Shown here piece by piece: positions 1 to 7,654 of a stretch of 18,246 nucleotides of DNA. The stretch is from CBCXVS01 sp965178525 (GTDB taxonomy: Bacteria > Tectomicrobia > Entotheonellia > Entotheonellales > Entotheonellaceae): the NCBI GenBank assembly GCA_965178525.1, contig CBCXVS010000148.1, forward strand, positions 1 to 18,246, written 5' to 3'. Both the position numbers and the translations under genes were made by a program. The notes below the pieces were generated by a model, which was not told where the DNA came from, did not search any database, and saw only the letters and a list, made by a program, of their open reading frames with translations. Every line of letters starts with the position of its first letter. Within the stretch, counting starts at the first letter, position 1.

Positions 1-36
1 CGGGACAAAGCGTCAGCCGTAGGCGGCAACCCACCT

Positions 37-62
37 CCACGAGCTGGCCGGTTGACTCGTGG
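37..62 (+). terminator. Possible stem-loop terminator of an upstream gene
   Basis: CCACGAG (37-43) and CTCGTGG (56-62) form a perfect 7-bp inverted repeat around a 12-nt loop. It is followed by CTGATTTTG, which holds only four T residues in a row. It could end a plus-strand gene lying left of the window, but the weak T tract and long loop make this tentative. I see no gene in positions 1-127. Confidence 0.3.
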
Positions 63-127
63 CTGATTTTGTGCGTCTAATGTAACCTGATGGAATCTCA
101 CAGCATATGCAGCGCAAGGAGAATGGC

Positions 128-1240
128 ATGCACGTCGGCTATGCGCCCATCTTTCAGAACCCCAATAATGCCCTGTCCGACGCCGAAGTTTATCGCCAGG
201 AACTGCGTCTGGCAGAGATGGCCGAGCCTCTCGGATTCGACTCCGTGTGGTCGGTGGAACACCACTTCACCGATTACACCATGTGTCCGGATGTCGTGCA
301 GTTCCTGTCCTACATGGCAGGTAAGACGCAGCACGTCAAGCTCGGTTCGATGGTGATCGTGCTGCCATGGCATGATCCGATGCGGATTGCCGAGCAGATC
401 TCGCTGCTCGATCACCTCTCTGGCGGCCGCATGATTCTGGGCCTCGGTCGCGGCCTGGCGCGCGTCGAGTATGATGGGTTCCGCATCGACCAGAACGCAG
501 GACGGCAGCGTTTTGTCGAATATGCCGAGCTCGTGTTGTGCGGCCTCGAGGATGGCTACATCGAGGGTGGCGCCACCATCCAGCAGCCGCGCCGTGACAT
601 CCGGCCCTATCCGCTGTGCTCTTTTCGGGGGCGCACCTACGCCGCAGCGGTGTCACCCGAATCCATGCCCATCATGGCCAAGCTCGGTGTCAGTCTGCTC
701 GTCGTACCGCAAAAACCCTGGGACGTGGTGGAGAAGGACTTCGCCGTCTACCATGATGTCTACCGTGAGGTGAATGGGACCGAGCCACCGCAACCCTTCT
801 GTGGCGGCTTTTTCTTCGTAGACGAAAACGCTGACCGAGCGGAGGCAATGGCCTACAAATGGATCGGCGCCTATTACCACACCGCCATGAAACACTACGA
901 GATGACGTCCGAGCATTTTGGCTCGCATCAGGGCTACGAATTTTATCGCCACGTGGGCCGCTACATCGAACGCCACGGTATGGACGGCGCCGCGCGTGAC
1001 TTTGTCAAGCTCATGCCCTGGGGCACGCCCGAGCAAGTGCTGGACAAGCTCGCGTTTATCCGAGACAAAATCGACATGAACGGCATCATGTGCCACTTTA
1101 GTTACGCCGGTATGCCCTATGACGAGGCCGAGCGCAACATGCAATGCTTCGTCAAGCACGTCTTGCCGGAGCTGAAACAGTGGGACACCACGCCGTTGGC
1201 GGAACCGGCAGCCCTGGCGCAGCCGACCTCGGTAGCGTAA
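128..1240 (+). CDS. LLM-class flavin-dependent oxidoreductase (luciferase-like monooxygenase)
   Basis: Predicted cytoplasmic FMN- or F420-dependent monooxygenase/oxidoreductase of the bacterial luciferase-like TIM-barrel family; substrate unknown. In the 370-residue product, FDSVWSVEHHF (residues 37-47) and LSGGRMILGLGRGLARVEYDG (about 97-117) are the usual LLM signatures of the barrel core and flavin phosphate region. I chose the ATG at 128 because AAGGAG (116-121) sits 6 nt upstream and the family begins with an MHVGYAPIFQNP-like strand. An in-frame ATG at 107 would add seven residues and has no ribosome binding site. The stop TAA (1238-1240) is also the first three bases of a palindromic repeat, so the last residues may have been reset by that insertion. 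The methyltransferase at 1338 follows in the same direction after 97 bp. Family assignment is strong; the reaction is not known. Confidence 0.9.
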   Translation: MHVGYAPIFQNPNNALSDAEVYRQELRLAEMAEPLGFDSVWSVEHHFTDYTMCPDVVQFLSYMAGKTQHVKLGSMVIVLPWHDPMRIAEQISLLDHLSGGRMILGLGRGLARVEYDGFRIDQNAGRQRFVEYAELVLCGLEDGYIEGGATIQQPRRDIRPYPLCSFRGRTYAAAVSPESMPIMAKLGVSLLVVPQKPWDVVEKDFAVYHDVYREVNGTEPPQPFCGGFFFVDENADRAEAMAYKWIGAYYHTAMKHYEMTSEHFGSHQGYEFYRHVGRYIERHGMDGAARDFVKLMPWGTPEQVLDKLAFIRDKIDMNGIMCHFSYAGMPYDEAERNMQCFVKHVLPELKQWDTTPLAEPAALAQPTSVA

Positions 1241-1312
1241 GTACGGAGGCAAAATTAAATTTATAGCTTTCCCCTGGAGAAATATATAAAGGCAATGATG
1301 CCCAGGCACTTA
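1238..1312 (+). repeat. Palindromic dispersed repeat, copy 1
   Basis: About 75 bp running from TAAGTACGGAGGCAAAATTA to CCCAGGCACTTA, with the shared core GCTTTCCCCTGGAGAAATAT. It matches the copies at 12923, 13065, 14526 and 17166 (reverse). Near-complementary ends (TAAGTAC and CACTTA) and an inner TTTATA/TATAAA pairing allow one long hairpin. It fills most of the gap between the LLM oxidoreductase and the methyltransferase and supplies the TAA stop of the former. Confidence 0.85.
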
Positions 1313-1337
1313 AATCCGTAAACGAGCAAGGAGGCAT

Positions 1338-2111
1338 GTGGTGCGCGATCATCAGAGCCAGATTCGTGAGGAGTTCTCCCGGCAAGCGGATGCCATGGCT
1401 GTGGCGACGATCTTCACCGACGCCCAGATTCTCAGCCGCATCCGGGACGCCGCGCATCTGACGCCATGCGCCCGCGTGCTCGACGTGGCGTGTGGTCCCG
1501 GCCTTGTGGCCGAAGCCTTGGCGCCCGATGCCGGCACGGTCGTGGCCGTTGATCTCACGCCGACCATGCTGCACCGGACCCGGAGCCGCTGCCAGGCGGC
1601 CGGGCTGCCCCATGTCCACTGTGCGCTCAGTCAGGCTGAAACCCTCCCCTTCGACGATGGCGCCTTCGATGCGGTGGTGGTGCGCTCGGCGCTGCACCAT
1701 TTTCCGTACCCTGCGGCCGCATTGGCCGAGATGGCGCGTGTGCTCCATGACGCCGGGCGGCTCGTTATCGTCGATGTGGTCTCGTCAGAGGAACCTGAGG
1801 AATCCTCGCTCCACAATGCGCTGGAAGTCCTGCGCGATCCGTCGCACATCCGCATGCTGCCGCAGAGCGAGATTGGCGCCATGCTCCGAGAGGTGGGACT
1901 CGACATGGCGCCCCCGGTCATGTGGACAAACCGGCGGGAGTTTGACGAGTGGCTCCGGATCACGAATGCGCCGGAGCGAATCGCGCCGCTGTATGCAGTC
2001 ATGTCGGCGTTAGCGAAGTCAGGCGTCCGGGCGGGTATCGATCTGCGTCTCGAAGACGAGCAGGTTGTCTTTGAGCATCGTTCGCTTCTCATCACGGCGA
2101 CAAAGCCCTGA
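1338..2111 (+). CDS. Class I SAM-dependent methyltransferase (UbiE-like fold)
   Basis: Predicted cytoplasmic methyltransferase using S-adenosylmethionine; acceptor unknown. The 257-residue product shows motif I RVLDVACGPG (46-55), acidic loop VVAVDLTPTML (68-78), ETLPFDDGAFDAVV (101-114) and RSALHHF (116-122). This is the order found in Methyltransf_11/UbiE-type enzymes. Start is GTG: AGGAGG (1329-1334) lies 3 nt before the GTG at 1338 and 6 nt before a second in-frame GTG at 1341, so 1341 may be the true start. The overlapping ATG at 1336 is in another frame. A palindromic repeat lies between this gene and the oxidoreductase upstream. Co-transcription is likely from orientation, but the repeat hairpin could separate expression. 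It ends convergently with the DUF6438-like gene. Confidence 0.88.
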   Translation: MVRDHQSQIREEFSRQADAMAVATIFTDAQILSRIRDAAHLTPCARVLDVACGPGLVAEALAPDAGTVVAVDLTPTMLHRTRSRCQAAGLPHVHCALSQAETLPFDDGAFDAVVVRSALHHFPYPAAALAEMARVLHDAGRLVIVDVVSSEEPEESSLHNALEVLRDPSHIRMLPQSEIGAMLREVGLDMAPPVMWTNRREFDEWLRITNAPERIAPLYAVMSALAKSGVRAGIDLRLEDEQVVFEHRSLLITATKP

Positions 2112-2157
2112 TCGGGAGTCACGTCGAGAGGGTTGTTGCCGTCACACTTCATTTATC

Positions 2158-2625
2158 CTATGAGCTGCGCTTTTCCCACTTGATTTCGGCCACCACCGCA
2201 TCAATCGCCATTTCTATGCCCCACAGCTTCGCCGGACCGGCATCGGCGTGATTGTGTATGGTTTTGCGCTGTTCTCCTCGAACTGCACTGGTAATCGCCG
2301 ACGGGCTATCGACTACGTCTTTGGAAAAGCGTTCCATCAAGTCAAAAAAACCCTCGGACTGCAACAGCCGAGCAAGTTGGAGAAAGCGAGACAGGTGGAT
2401 TTTGCCTTGATAGGCGCCGATGCGTTCGATGTGGGCTTTGCCAGTATAAATAGCCGTGCCATCGCGCAGCAGCACCACGCGGTAAACTGGACAGGGACCC
2501 TTGCAGCTCGTGCGCTCCAAGGTGATTTCCGTGATTTTCGGCTTGTCTGCAGAGAACGACAGGGTAGCAACGCTTAGCATGGCTATGATAAAACAGAACA
2601 GAGCGAGCGAATCAACCCGGTTCAT
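2158..2625 (-). CDS. Secreted DUF6438-like protein
   Basis: A 155-residue protein of unknown function. Residues 1-26 (MNRVDSLALFCFIIAMLSVA then TLSFSA) form a typical signal peptide, so it is probably periplasmic or exported. The mature part has ITEITLERTSCKGPCPVYRV (31-50) followed by a DG...YTGK turn. The paired cysteines in CKGPCP and this strand pattern match my recollection of DUF6438. Start chosen at the ATG with cat at 2623-2625 because AAGGAG (complement of 2634-2639) lies 8 nt upstream. A longer frame reaching 2721 has no signal-peptide logic and no ribosome binding site. It lies downstream of the metalloprotease on the same strand, but a hairpin at 2700-2744 may separate the transcripts. 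The DUF assignment is from memory of the motif and is moderately sure. Confidence 0.75.
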   Translation of the reverse strand: MNRVDSLALFCFIIAMLSVATLSFSADKPKITEITLERTSCKGPCPVYRVVLLRDGTAIYTGKAHIERIGAYQGKIHLSRFLQLARLLQSEGFFDLMERFSKDVVDSPSAITSAVRGEQRKTIHNHADAGPAKLWGIEMAIDAVVAEIKWEKRSS

Positions 2626-2699
2626 TTTCTCAACTCCTTGTATTTTGACGACAGGGTTTGCTTCATCAACCCGCGCCGCGTGAGCTGGAATGAGTTGGC

Positions 2700-2744
2700 A
2701 TACTCGACAGAGACGGGACAACGAAAATTGACCCCATCGAGTAT
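2700..2744 (-). terminator. Long imperfect hairpin between two minus-strand genes
   Basis: ATACTCGA (2700-2707) and TCGAGTAT (2737-2744) are a perfect 8-bp inverted repeat. Inside it, GGG..CAA and TTG.CCC pair again around TTTTCG when read on the minus strand. It lies 23 nt after the metalloprotease stop and upstream of the DUF6438-like gene, where a terminator or processing hairpin would be expected. There is no clean T tract. It could instead be a relic of a mobile element end. Confidence 0.4.
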
Positions 2745-2767
2745 ACGGGCCAGCGCCAGTGTGGACG

Positions 2768-4737
2768 TCACTCTGCGGACAACAAGCTCATCGTTATGGG
2801 GGTCTTGGCCGTAACCGTGGCCGTAAGCGTGTAGGACGCCGGGCTGGGGCCTAGGTTACGGACCGTCATAAAATACGTCGTTTGAGCAATTGGCGGCGCG
2901 CTTGCCGCGTCAACGGCGATGATCTCATTCCCAGTGAAACCTTCAGATCGATACGTGAAGAAGACGCGGCCATTCTCCAGGACGCTTTTGCCTTTTCGGA
3001 CAAAGAGATCCAGGTCCTGGGCGCCACTGCCGGCCAGCTGGATGGTCAGCGTATCGGGTACCTGCCCCACTGGGCTCGCTACTGTCACCGCATGCTGCGT
3101 GGGGTCAAACCCGACTGGCGCATTCATCCGCACGACGGCCTGTCCGGAAGCGAGCACGACGGTACCGGCTGGCAAAAGAGCCGCTTGCAGCGTGTAGTCC
3201 GCCCGAACGATGTTATCCAAATTTTCGACTGCAATGAAGTACTTCCCTGCCTGCAGGTTGTCAAGGCGGATGGTCTCATTTCCTTCCGGTCCAGTCGAGC
3301 TGATATCGGCCATCACACCCGGGCCGCCGCTGAATGTATTCGAACCTGTGACCCGGGCGCCAAAGCGAGTATGCAGATCGACATCGTTGTTTCCTCGAAG
3401 ATCCAAGACTAACGTGGACCCCGTCGGCGCGCCAGTCGGAAGGTTGACCGAATATTGGGTGGAGCCGTTCAACTCCGTATCGGCGATGGCTTCAGAGCGC
3501 GAATCGATCACGGTCTCCCCCAGATCTAAGGGAACCTCCAAAATCGTTCTCACCGTATAGCCCATCGCATCGAGGGCGCGCAGGTCATTGGGCAGTAGCA
3601 CATCCAGAAAACCTGCTGATCCGGTAGGATCCATGATGCCGATGTAGACACAAAATTTTGCACCTCATCTTTCCAGTGACTGGCTTGCTGCCCATCTCCG
3701 CCAGCACCGGTTGAGAGGCGCAAGTCTTGTCCACCAGCGAAAAACACCTGATCGCCCGTTTCCGTCATGATGCGTGGCGCCGTTCCGAACGTTGCCGTCG
3801 TCGTGCCTGGCTGGAACCGGAACAGATCCCAGGGGGCCATATTCGGAGGTGTCGGTTGGCGGTCAACCTGTGAAATAAACCCGAGGATATGTCCGAGTTC
3901 ATGGCTCGCGGTGCCCAGAAAATCCAACCTATCCGCGTCAATACCATTGTCGGGCGTCAAATCCCAGTTGAAGGCGGAGTTAAAACCAATATTGGGCACA
4001 AACCTTGTGGCCTCTGCATCGCCCGCTACCCCGATCGCCCGTGCATTCGTGATGGCGATAACCATCTGGTTGAGTGCGCCGCGGTCTGTGGGAACATTGC
4101 CCATCGGTAAGGACGCGAGCAGCGGTCTTTCTTCCGCGGACGCGCCCTCAATCAACATGCTGCGGACCTCCGGATAATTAAAGGGACCAATGACCCTTGC
4201 AGATGCCGATCCAAGGATATTAGGGTTGGGAAACGGGACGCCAAACCGGGTCTCGCCAAAATCCGCTTCAATCGTGACGGTGAGCGGCGCGGTAATGAGA
4301 GCTTCCCACATTTGCGCGGCTCTTTCAAAGAGCGCTAGAACCTCGGTATTATTCCTTAACTGATCGGTGACCCTCAAGTTGAGTTGAAATCCGGTCTGCT
4401 GTTGCTGGCCTTGGACAGCATCTGAAGAAGAAAGCGCATAAAGCGGTTCATCTGCATCGACGATCATCGACGCCATCTCCAATGGCGCTGCCGGACGACA
4501 GATGATTTTTCCGTCAACCAACTCGACCACGGACATGCCTGATCCGTCTAGAACTTCCTCGTATACGTGATCTTGTGTGGCGCTCAATGGCATGGGGTGG
4601 AACGCCACGAGCAGGATCACCCATCCCATGAGGATACGGGTAACGTAGGGACTGACCCATTGACGCATGCGCGGTAGAGTCGATAACGTCGTTTTGGAGG
4701 TGCGGCTGGCGCGGAGCTGACAGACGATTCGATACAT
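2768..4737 (-). CDS. Secreted zinc metalloprotease with PPC-like C-terminal domains, split by a frameshift
   Basis: Read with one -1 frame change this encodes 656 residues. The N-terminus (MYRIVCQLRASR, then hydrophobic ILMGWVILLVAFHPMPLSA, about residues 35-53) is a long signal peptide. The catalytic part has GTASHELGHILGFISQVD, with the zincin HELGH at about 279-283. Following IGIMDPTGSAGF...LPNDLRALDAMGY is the downstream block expected in NF038122-type metalloproteases. The C-terminus holds two beta-rich segments resembling bacterial pre-peptidase (PPC) domains: DLRGNNDVDLHTRF...GKYFIAVENLD and GAQDLDLFVRKG...TTYFMTVRN. Start chosen at 4737 because AAAGGAG (complement of 4743-4749) lies 5 nt upstream. 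The frame ends abruptly after HWKDEVQNF and resumes one base back (CVYIGIMDP). The homology on both sides is complete, so the break is a single-base indel, a sequencing error or programmed slippage. Confidence 0.85.
3652..3658 (-). other. A AAT TTT slippery heptamer at the frame change
   Basis: On the minus strand the zero-frame codons are CAA AAT TTT GTG. The last A of CAA plus AAT TTT gives X XXY YYZ in exactly the phase needed for -1 slippage. Slippage here would join ...HWKDEVQNF directly to CVYIGIMDP. A short GATCC/GGATC hairpin lies about 20 nt downstream, farther than usual for a stimulator. A deletion of one A from an A5 run would look identical. Confidence 0.4.
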
Positions 4738-5159
4738 GGGAACTCCTTTGAGGCCGTCTGGGAGAGTGATGTGAATAGAAATACGGGGCACACATGACGT
4801 CACATCCTGCCAGGACGGCCCAGGCATTCGCATGCGCTAGCGCTGTCCGATGTGCGTCTCATGGCAGAACACGCTTACATGCTAAGGAACGCCTTAGACA
4901 GCGGCGATCACGACAACGTCTATGGACCTTCATCCCATCTATGTCATGATACAGGATTCACGTCGATCATAAATACCATGCACGATAATGTCTTGCACTT
5001 ATGACGATACGTATCAACGGCAGATAGACACCAAGATCATACGTTCATTCAGTGTATGAACATCTCCGACGGGATACTTACATAGACTCATATGTGATGT
5101 CAATTCCAAAAAACCTTCCCAGATCTTTCCTCAGCCAGTCATTGACTATGGTTTCAACC
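4738..5159. promoter_or_regulatory. 422-bp intergenic region upstream of the metalloprotease, with dyad symmetries
   Basis: No convincing gene is present. The right half is AT-richer than its surroundings. It holds a 10-bp palindrome GATACGTATC (5006-5015) and a dyad GTTCAT-N7-ATGAAC (5043-5061), either of which could be a repressor site. The metalloprotease promoter must lie here, because the next gene upstream (Rieske oxygenase) ends at 5160 and a shared transcript over 420 bp is unlikely. I cannot pick a clear -35/-10 pair. Confidence 0.35.
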
Positions 5160-6383
5160 TCAGGCATCCGCCTCCAGCGGCGCCCAGTCCCCACGGACTT
5201 GCACACCCCGCGCCTGCCTGGCCACCACTATGCGCCACTGCATGATAATGTAGTCAGGCTTGAATAGCCGCTCGCGGTGCCACCAATCCTCGTTTGCATA
5301 GGCATGATGCGACCATTTGCGGGCGAAGGCATCGAAATTGTTGAACCCCTCCGGCTCCGTACCCGGTTCCTGCCAAATCAGCTTGGACAGCTCCTCAGCT
5401 TCGGCGTAAAAGGCATCGCGCTCCTCAACGGTCTTGGCATGCGCCGCATGCAGGATCATATAGGCATGATAATGTTCATCGATGGGAACGTACCACTCGA
5501 AGTGCACCTTGCCCGCCTTGGGAAATCCTTCTACCTGCAAGCCACAGGGCATGTAGCACCCAACCCAGCCGGCGCGTGGGTCGGTTTGCACCACGGCCGG
5601 CGCATCCTTGGGCCACAGAGGGACGCGTACTTCCTGGTTCTCGACCTCCATGGCGTAGACATTGGTGTCATCCTGTTTGACGATGCCCTTGGGCTCGCCG
5701 TCTTTCTCCAGGAGCTGGACAATATCCTTGCTGGAAGGGTAGGTTCCGAAGGGACGAATGCGGCCGGATTGTTGCATCCCAACCCAGTTGCGATGGCCAT
5801 AGATGTGCGCCGCGTCAAAACCGTTTTCCGCGGCCACGCGCCAGTTGCACTTGATCTTGTAGCGCACGACCGGATAGGTCACGAGGTGCTTGTCCCAAAA
5901 ACGCGGCTGCGTATCCTCGCGGATGTCCACCGGTTCCCCATCGCCGATCCAGACAAAAATGACCTGGTGCCTCTCGAAGGTAGGGTAGGATTTGAGGCCG
6001 ACTTTGCCGACCAACGCGCTATCCGCTTCGGTCAGGATTTGCACGAGCTTGCCGTCGCGCCAGTCGTAGGTGAAGCCGTGGAACCAGCAGGTGAGGGTAT
6101 GGTCGGTATAACACTCGGGACGCGGCGAAAAGGGCACGCCACGGTGCAGGCAACGATCCTCGACGCAGTAGACTTGGCCGTTGATCCGTTTAAAGAAGAG
6201 GCGCTCCCCAAGAATTGTCTCGGGATGCATCTCGCCTTCTTTCACGTCATGCGAAAACAGCGCCGGATACCAATAGTTGCGGAGACCGAGTTCCGCTTGC
6301 AGATAGCGCTGCCATGGCTTGTCCCGCTGCCCCCGCTCGACCTCGTGCTGTACCGGGTCCGGCCTGGGTTGTTCCTGGTCCAT
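5160..6383 (-). CDS. Rieske non-haem iron oxygenase, CarAa-like terminal oxygenase component
   Basis: A 407-residue protein predicted to be the catalytic oxygenase of an aromatic-ring-hydroxylating or O-demethylating system, needing an electron-transfer partner. The Rieske [2Fe-2S] site is C78-x-H80 (DRCLHRGVPFS) and C99-x2-H102 (TCWFHGF). The mononuclear iron site is NGFDAAHIYGH, with D190 bridging and H193 and H197 as ligands. The spacing and the phrases LGERLFFKRINGQVYCVEDRCLHRGV and ENGFDAAHIYGH recall carbazole 1,9a-dioxygenase CarAa and related oxygenases. AAGGAG lies 5 nt before the ATG. The gene follows a dimeric alpha/beta-barrel-like protein and a peptidase remnant on the same strand, and probably shares their promoter near 7500. 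No ferredoxin or reductase gene is in the window. Substrate unknown. Confidence 0.92.
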   Translation of the reverse strand: MDQEQPRPDPVQHEVERGQRDKPWQRYLQAELGLRNYWYPALFSHDVKEGEMHPETILGERLFFKRINGQVYCVEDRCLHRGVPFSPRPECYTDHTLTCWFHGFTYDWRDGKLVQILTEADSALVGKVGLKSYPTFERHQVIFVWIGDGEPVDIREDTQPRFWDKHLVTYPVVRYKIKCNWRVAAENGFDAAHIYGHRNWVGMQQSGRIRPFGTYPSSKDIVQLLEKDGEPKGIVKQDDTNVYAMEVENQEVRVPLWPKDAPAVVQTDPRAGWVGCYMPCGLQVEGFPKAGKVHFEWYVPIDEHYHAYMILHAAHAKTVEERDAFYAEAEELSKLIWQEPGTEPEGFNNFDAFARKWSHHAYANEDWWHRERLFKPDYIIMQWRIVVARQARGVQVRGDWAPLEADA

Positions 6384-6407
6384 GATTGCTCCTTCGCTCT
6401 CCCGTCT

Positions 6408-6821
6408 TTATGCCAGGCCGACATCGGCGCGGCGACGCGTGCAGGTATCCACGATGGCGTAGATGATCGCGCGGGTGACCCGGGTCAGATCCGGCACATG
6501 GCTGACGCCCAGACCGCCAAACCCCTGCCATTCCGGCGCAATGGTGGACACGGGCGGATAGCCAAGACGCGCCGCCGGAATGCCCAGATTGCGGCGTGCC
6601 GAGGCGTCCGTTTGCCCACTGGCGCCCCGGATGACCTGATGTGGCTTGTCCTCGACGAACTCCCAGCTGCGCATGGCGGATTGGATGATCCAATTTTCCG
6701 GATCGGTATGGGAGCCGGGATAGGCCGCGATCATCTCCCCTCCGGGCGCCGCAGGCACGGCATGACGACGCCTATGCATGACCTGGGGCGGCTTGCAACA
6801 ACCCATGCGGCAAGCCGCCAC
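6408..6821 (-). pseudogene. C-terminal remnant of an M20-family peptidase/deacetylase
   Basis: The 137-codon frame ends at TAA (6408-6410). It carries IRGASGQTDASARRNLGIPA, then GGLGVSHVPDLTRVTRAIIYAIVDTCTR, which match the C-terminal half of M20 zinc amidohydrolases (ArgE/DapE/allantoate-type): GQTDA, an (F/G)GxGxSH motif and the closing helix. The N-terminal catalytic half with the DGH and acidic metal ligands is absent; the neighbouring gene occupies that space. The frame opens after a stop at 6846-6848, and neither the GTG at 6821 nor the later ATG has a ribosome binding site at proper spacing. The first ~25 residues look non-homologous. I read this as a decayed gene fragment between the barrel-protein and Rieske genes. 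It could be translated by coupling, but would lack catalytic residues. Confidence 0.6.
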
Positions 6822-6832
6822 CTCCGCCAGGG

Positions 6833-7465
6833 CTATAGGATCCGTTTAGCCAAATTCGTCAGCGGTTTCAAATGCGGCCGAATCTTCTGCGTCCATTCCG
6901 TGTTGGCGGCCTTGGACCAGGCATCTGTGCTCATCACTTGTTCATTCTCCATCTCGTAGAGCGCCAGATATTTGGCGCCAGTGCCCGACAGGCTGCAATA
7001 GCGCCGCGCACAGGCCACACCGGGGACCGACGCCAGCTTGGGCAAATGATCCTCGTTGTACCACCGGTTGAATTCGTCTTCGACATTGGCCGCAATATCC
7101 AAGCGCACGGACAGAATAAAGGGCGCATGCGCCGCCGGGGGATCACCACAGGCAAAGATCTGTTCGTACACGTTGCGGGCCGCCACCTGCAATTTGGGCG
7201 AGATGCGTTTATCCCAGTCGTTGGGATTCGCGCGCAGGTTGGCGTATTCCGGTGTCTCGAGCACGCTGGCGTCGTCCAATTCGTAGAGCGCCACGTATTT
7301 CGGCTCCCCCTTGAGGGATTCATACCGAACGGCGCTCTGAAAGCCGGGAATCGCTAGCCGTTCCGGAATATGTTGGGTGTTATACCACTGATTGAAATCG
7401 TCCTCGATCTCCGCCGGAATATCGGCGTACACTGCCAACAAATGCTTGCCTCGCGTACCAGCCAT
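6833..7465 (-). CDS. Tandem-duplicated dimeric alpha/beta-barrel-like protein (DUF4286/EthD-type)
   Basis: A 210-residue cytoplasmic protein made of two similar halves. Residues 7-64 (LLAVYADIPAEIEDDFNQWY, then NTQHIPERLAIPGF and YVALYELDD) repeat as 115-175 (ILSVRLDIAANVEDEFNRWY, NEDHLPKLASVPGV, YLALYEMEN). Each half has the FNxWYNxxHxPxxxxxPG pattern of ferredoxin-like dimeric alpha/beta-barrel proteins. Members of this fold often bind or transform small aromatic or polyketide-like molecules. The start is the ATG with cat at 7463-7465, preceded by AGGAGG with 7-nt spacing; a longer frame to 7498 has no ribosome binding site. It is first in a minus-strand group that includes the Rieske oxygenase, so a role in the same catabolic step is plausible, but that is inference. 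Confidence 0.82.
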   Translation of the reverse strand: MAGTRGKHLLAVYADIPAEIEDDFNQWYNTQHIPERLAIPGFQSAVRYESLKGEPKYVALYELDDASVLETPEYANLRANPNDWDKRISPKLQVAARNVYEQIFACGDPPAAHAPFILSVRLDIAANVEDEFNRWYNEDHLPKLASVPGVACARRYCSLSGTGAKYLALYEMENEQVMSTDAWSKAANTEWTQKIRPHLKPLTNLAKRIL

Positions 7466-7530
7466 GATCTGCCCTCCTGTTGTGGAAACCCATGCCATAC
7501 GCGGTCATACGTCGCCTTATAGCATAAAGC

Positions 7531-7575
7531 CTCCCAGGGCAAAAAGCCCAGGAGAAAAATCGGATTTTTTCCTCG
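7531..7575. promoter_or_regulatory. Two adjacent hairpins in the divergent intergenic region
   Basis: CTCC..GGGC-AAAAA-GCCC.GGAG (7531-7554) is a 4+4 bp stem-loop. GGAGAAAAAT-CGG-ATTTTTTCC follows immediately and shares the GGAG, so the two structures are mutually exclusive. They lie between the divergent starts at 7465 and 7655. A possible minus-strand -10 TATAAG lies just beside them. They could be an operator, attenuator or bidirectional structure; none of these is proven. Confidence 0.35.
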
Positions 7576-7654
7576 ATAGCTGCCCAAATGTGTAGTACAA
7601 TCACGGAATTGCCAACGGGATGGAGGCAACGACATCGAGACAGAAGGAAAGCCT

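Noticed and set aside
653..1309. Minus-strand frame of 218 codons opposite the LLM oxidoreductase
   Set aside because: Antisense shadow of a well-supported gene with no recognisable motif or ribosome binding site.
5120..5150. AGATCTTTCCTCAGCCAGTC as a possible sixth copy of the palindromic repeat
   Set aside because: Only the ATCTTTCCTC core matches; there is no TAAGTAC end, no pairing arm and no CAGGTACTTA on the other side.
5277..6959. 560-codon plus-strand open frame opposite the Rieske gene
   Set aside because: It is antisense to a clearly homologous Rieske oxygenase and its neighbours, has no domain signature of its own, and is open only because of codon bias on the other strand.
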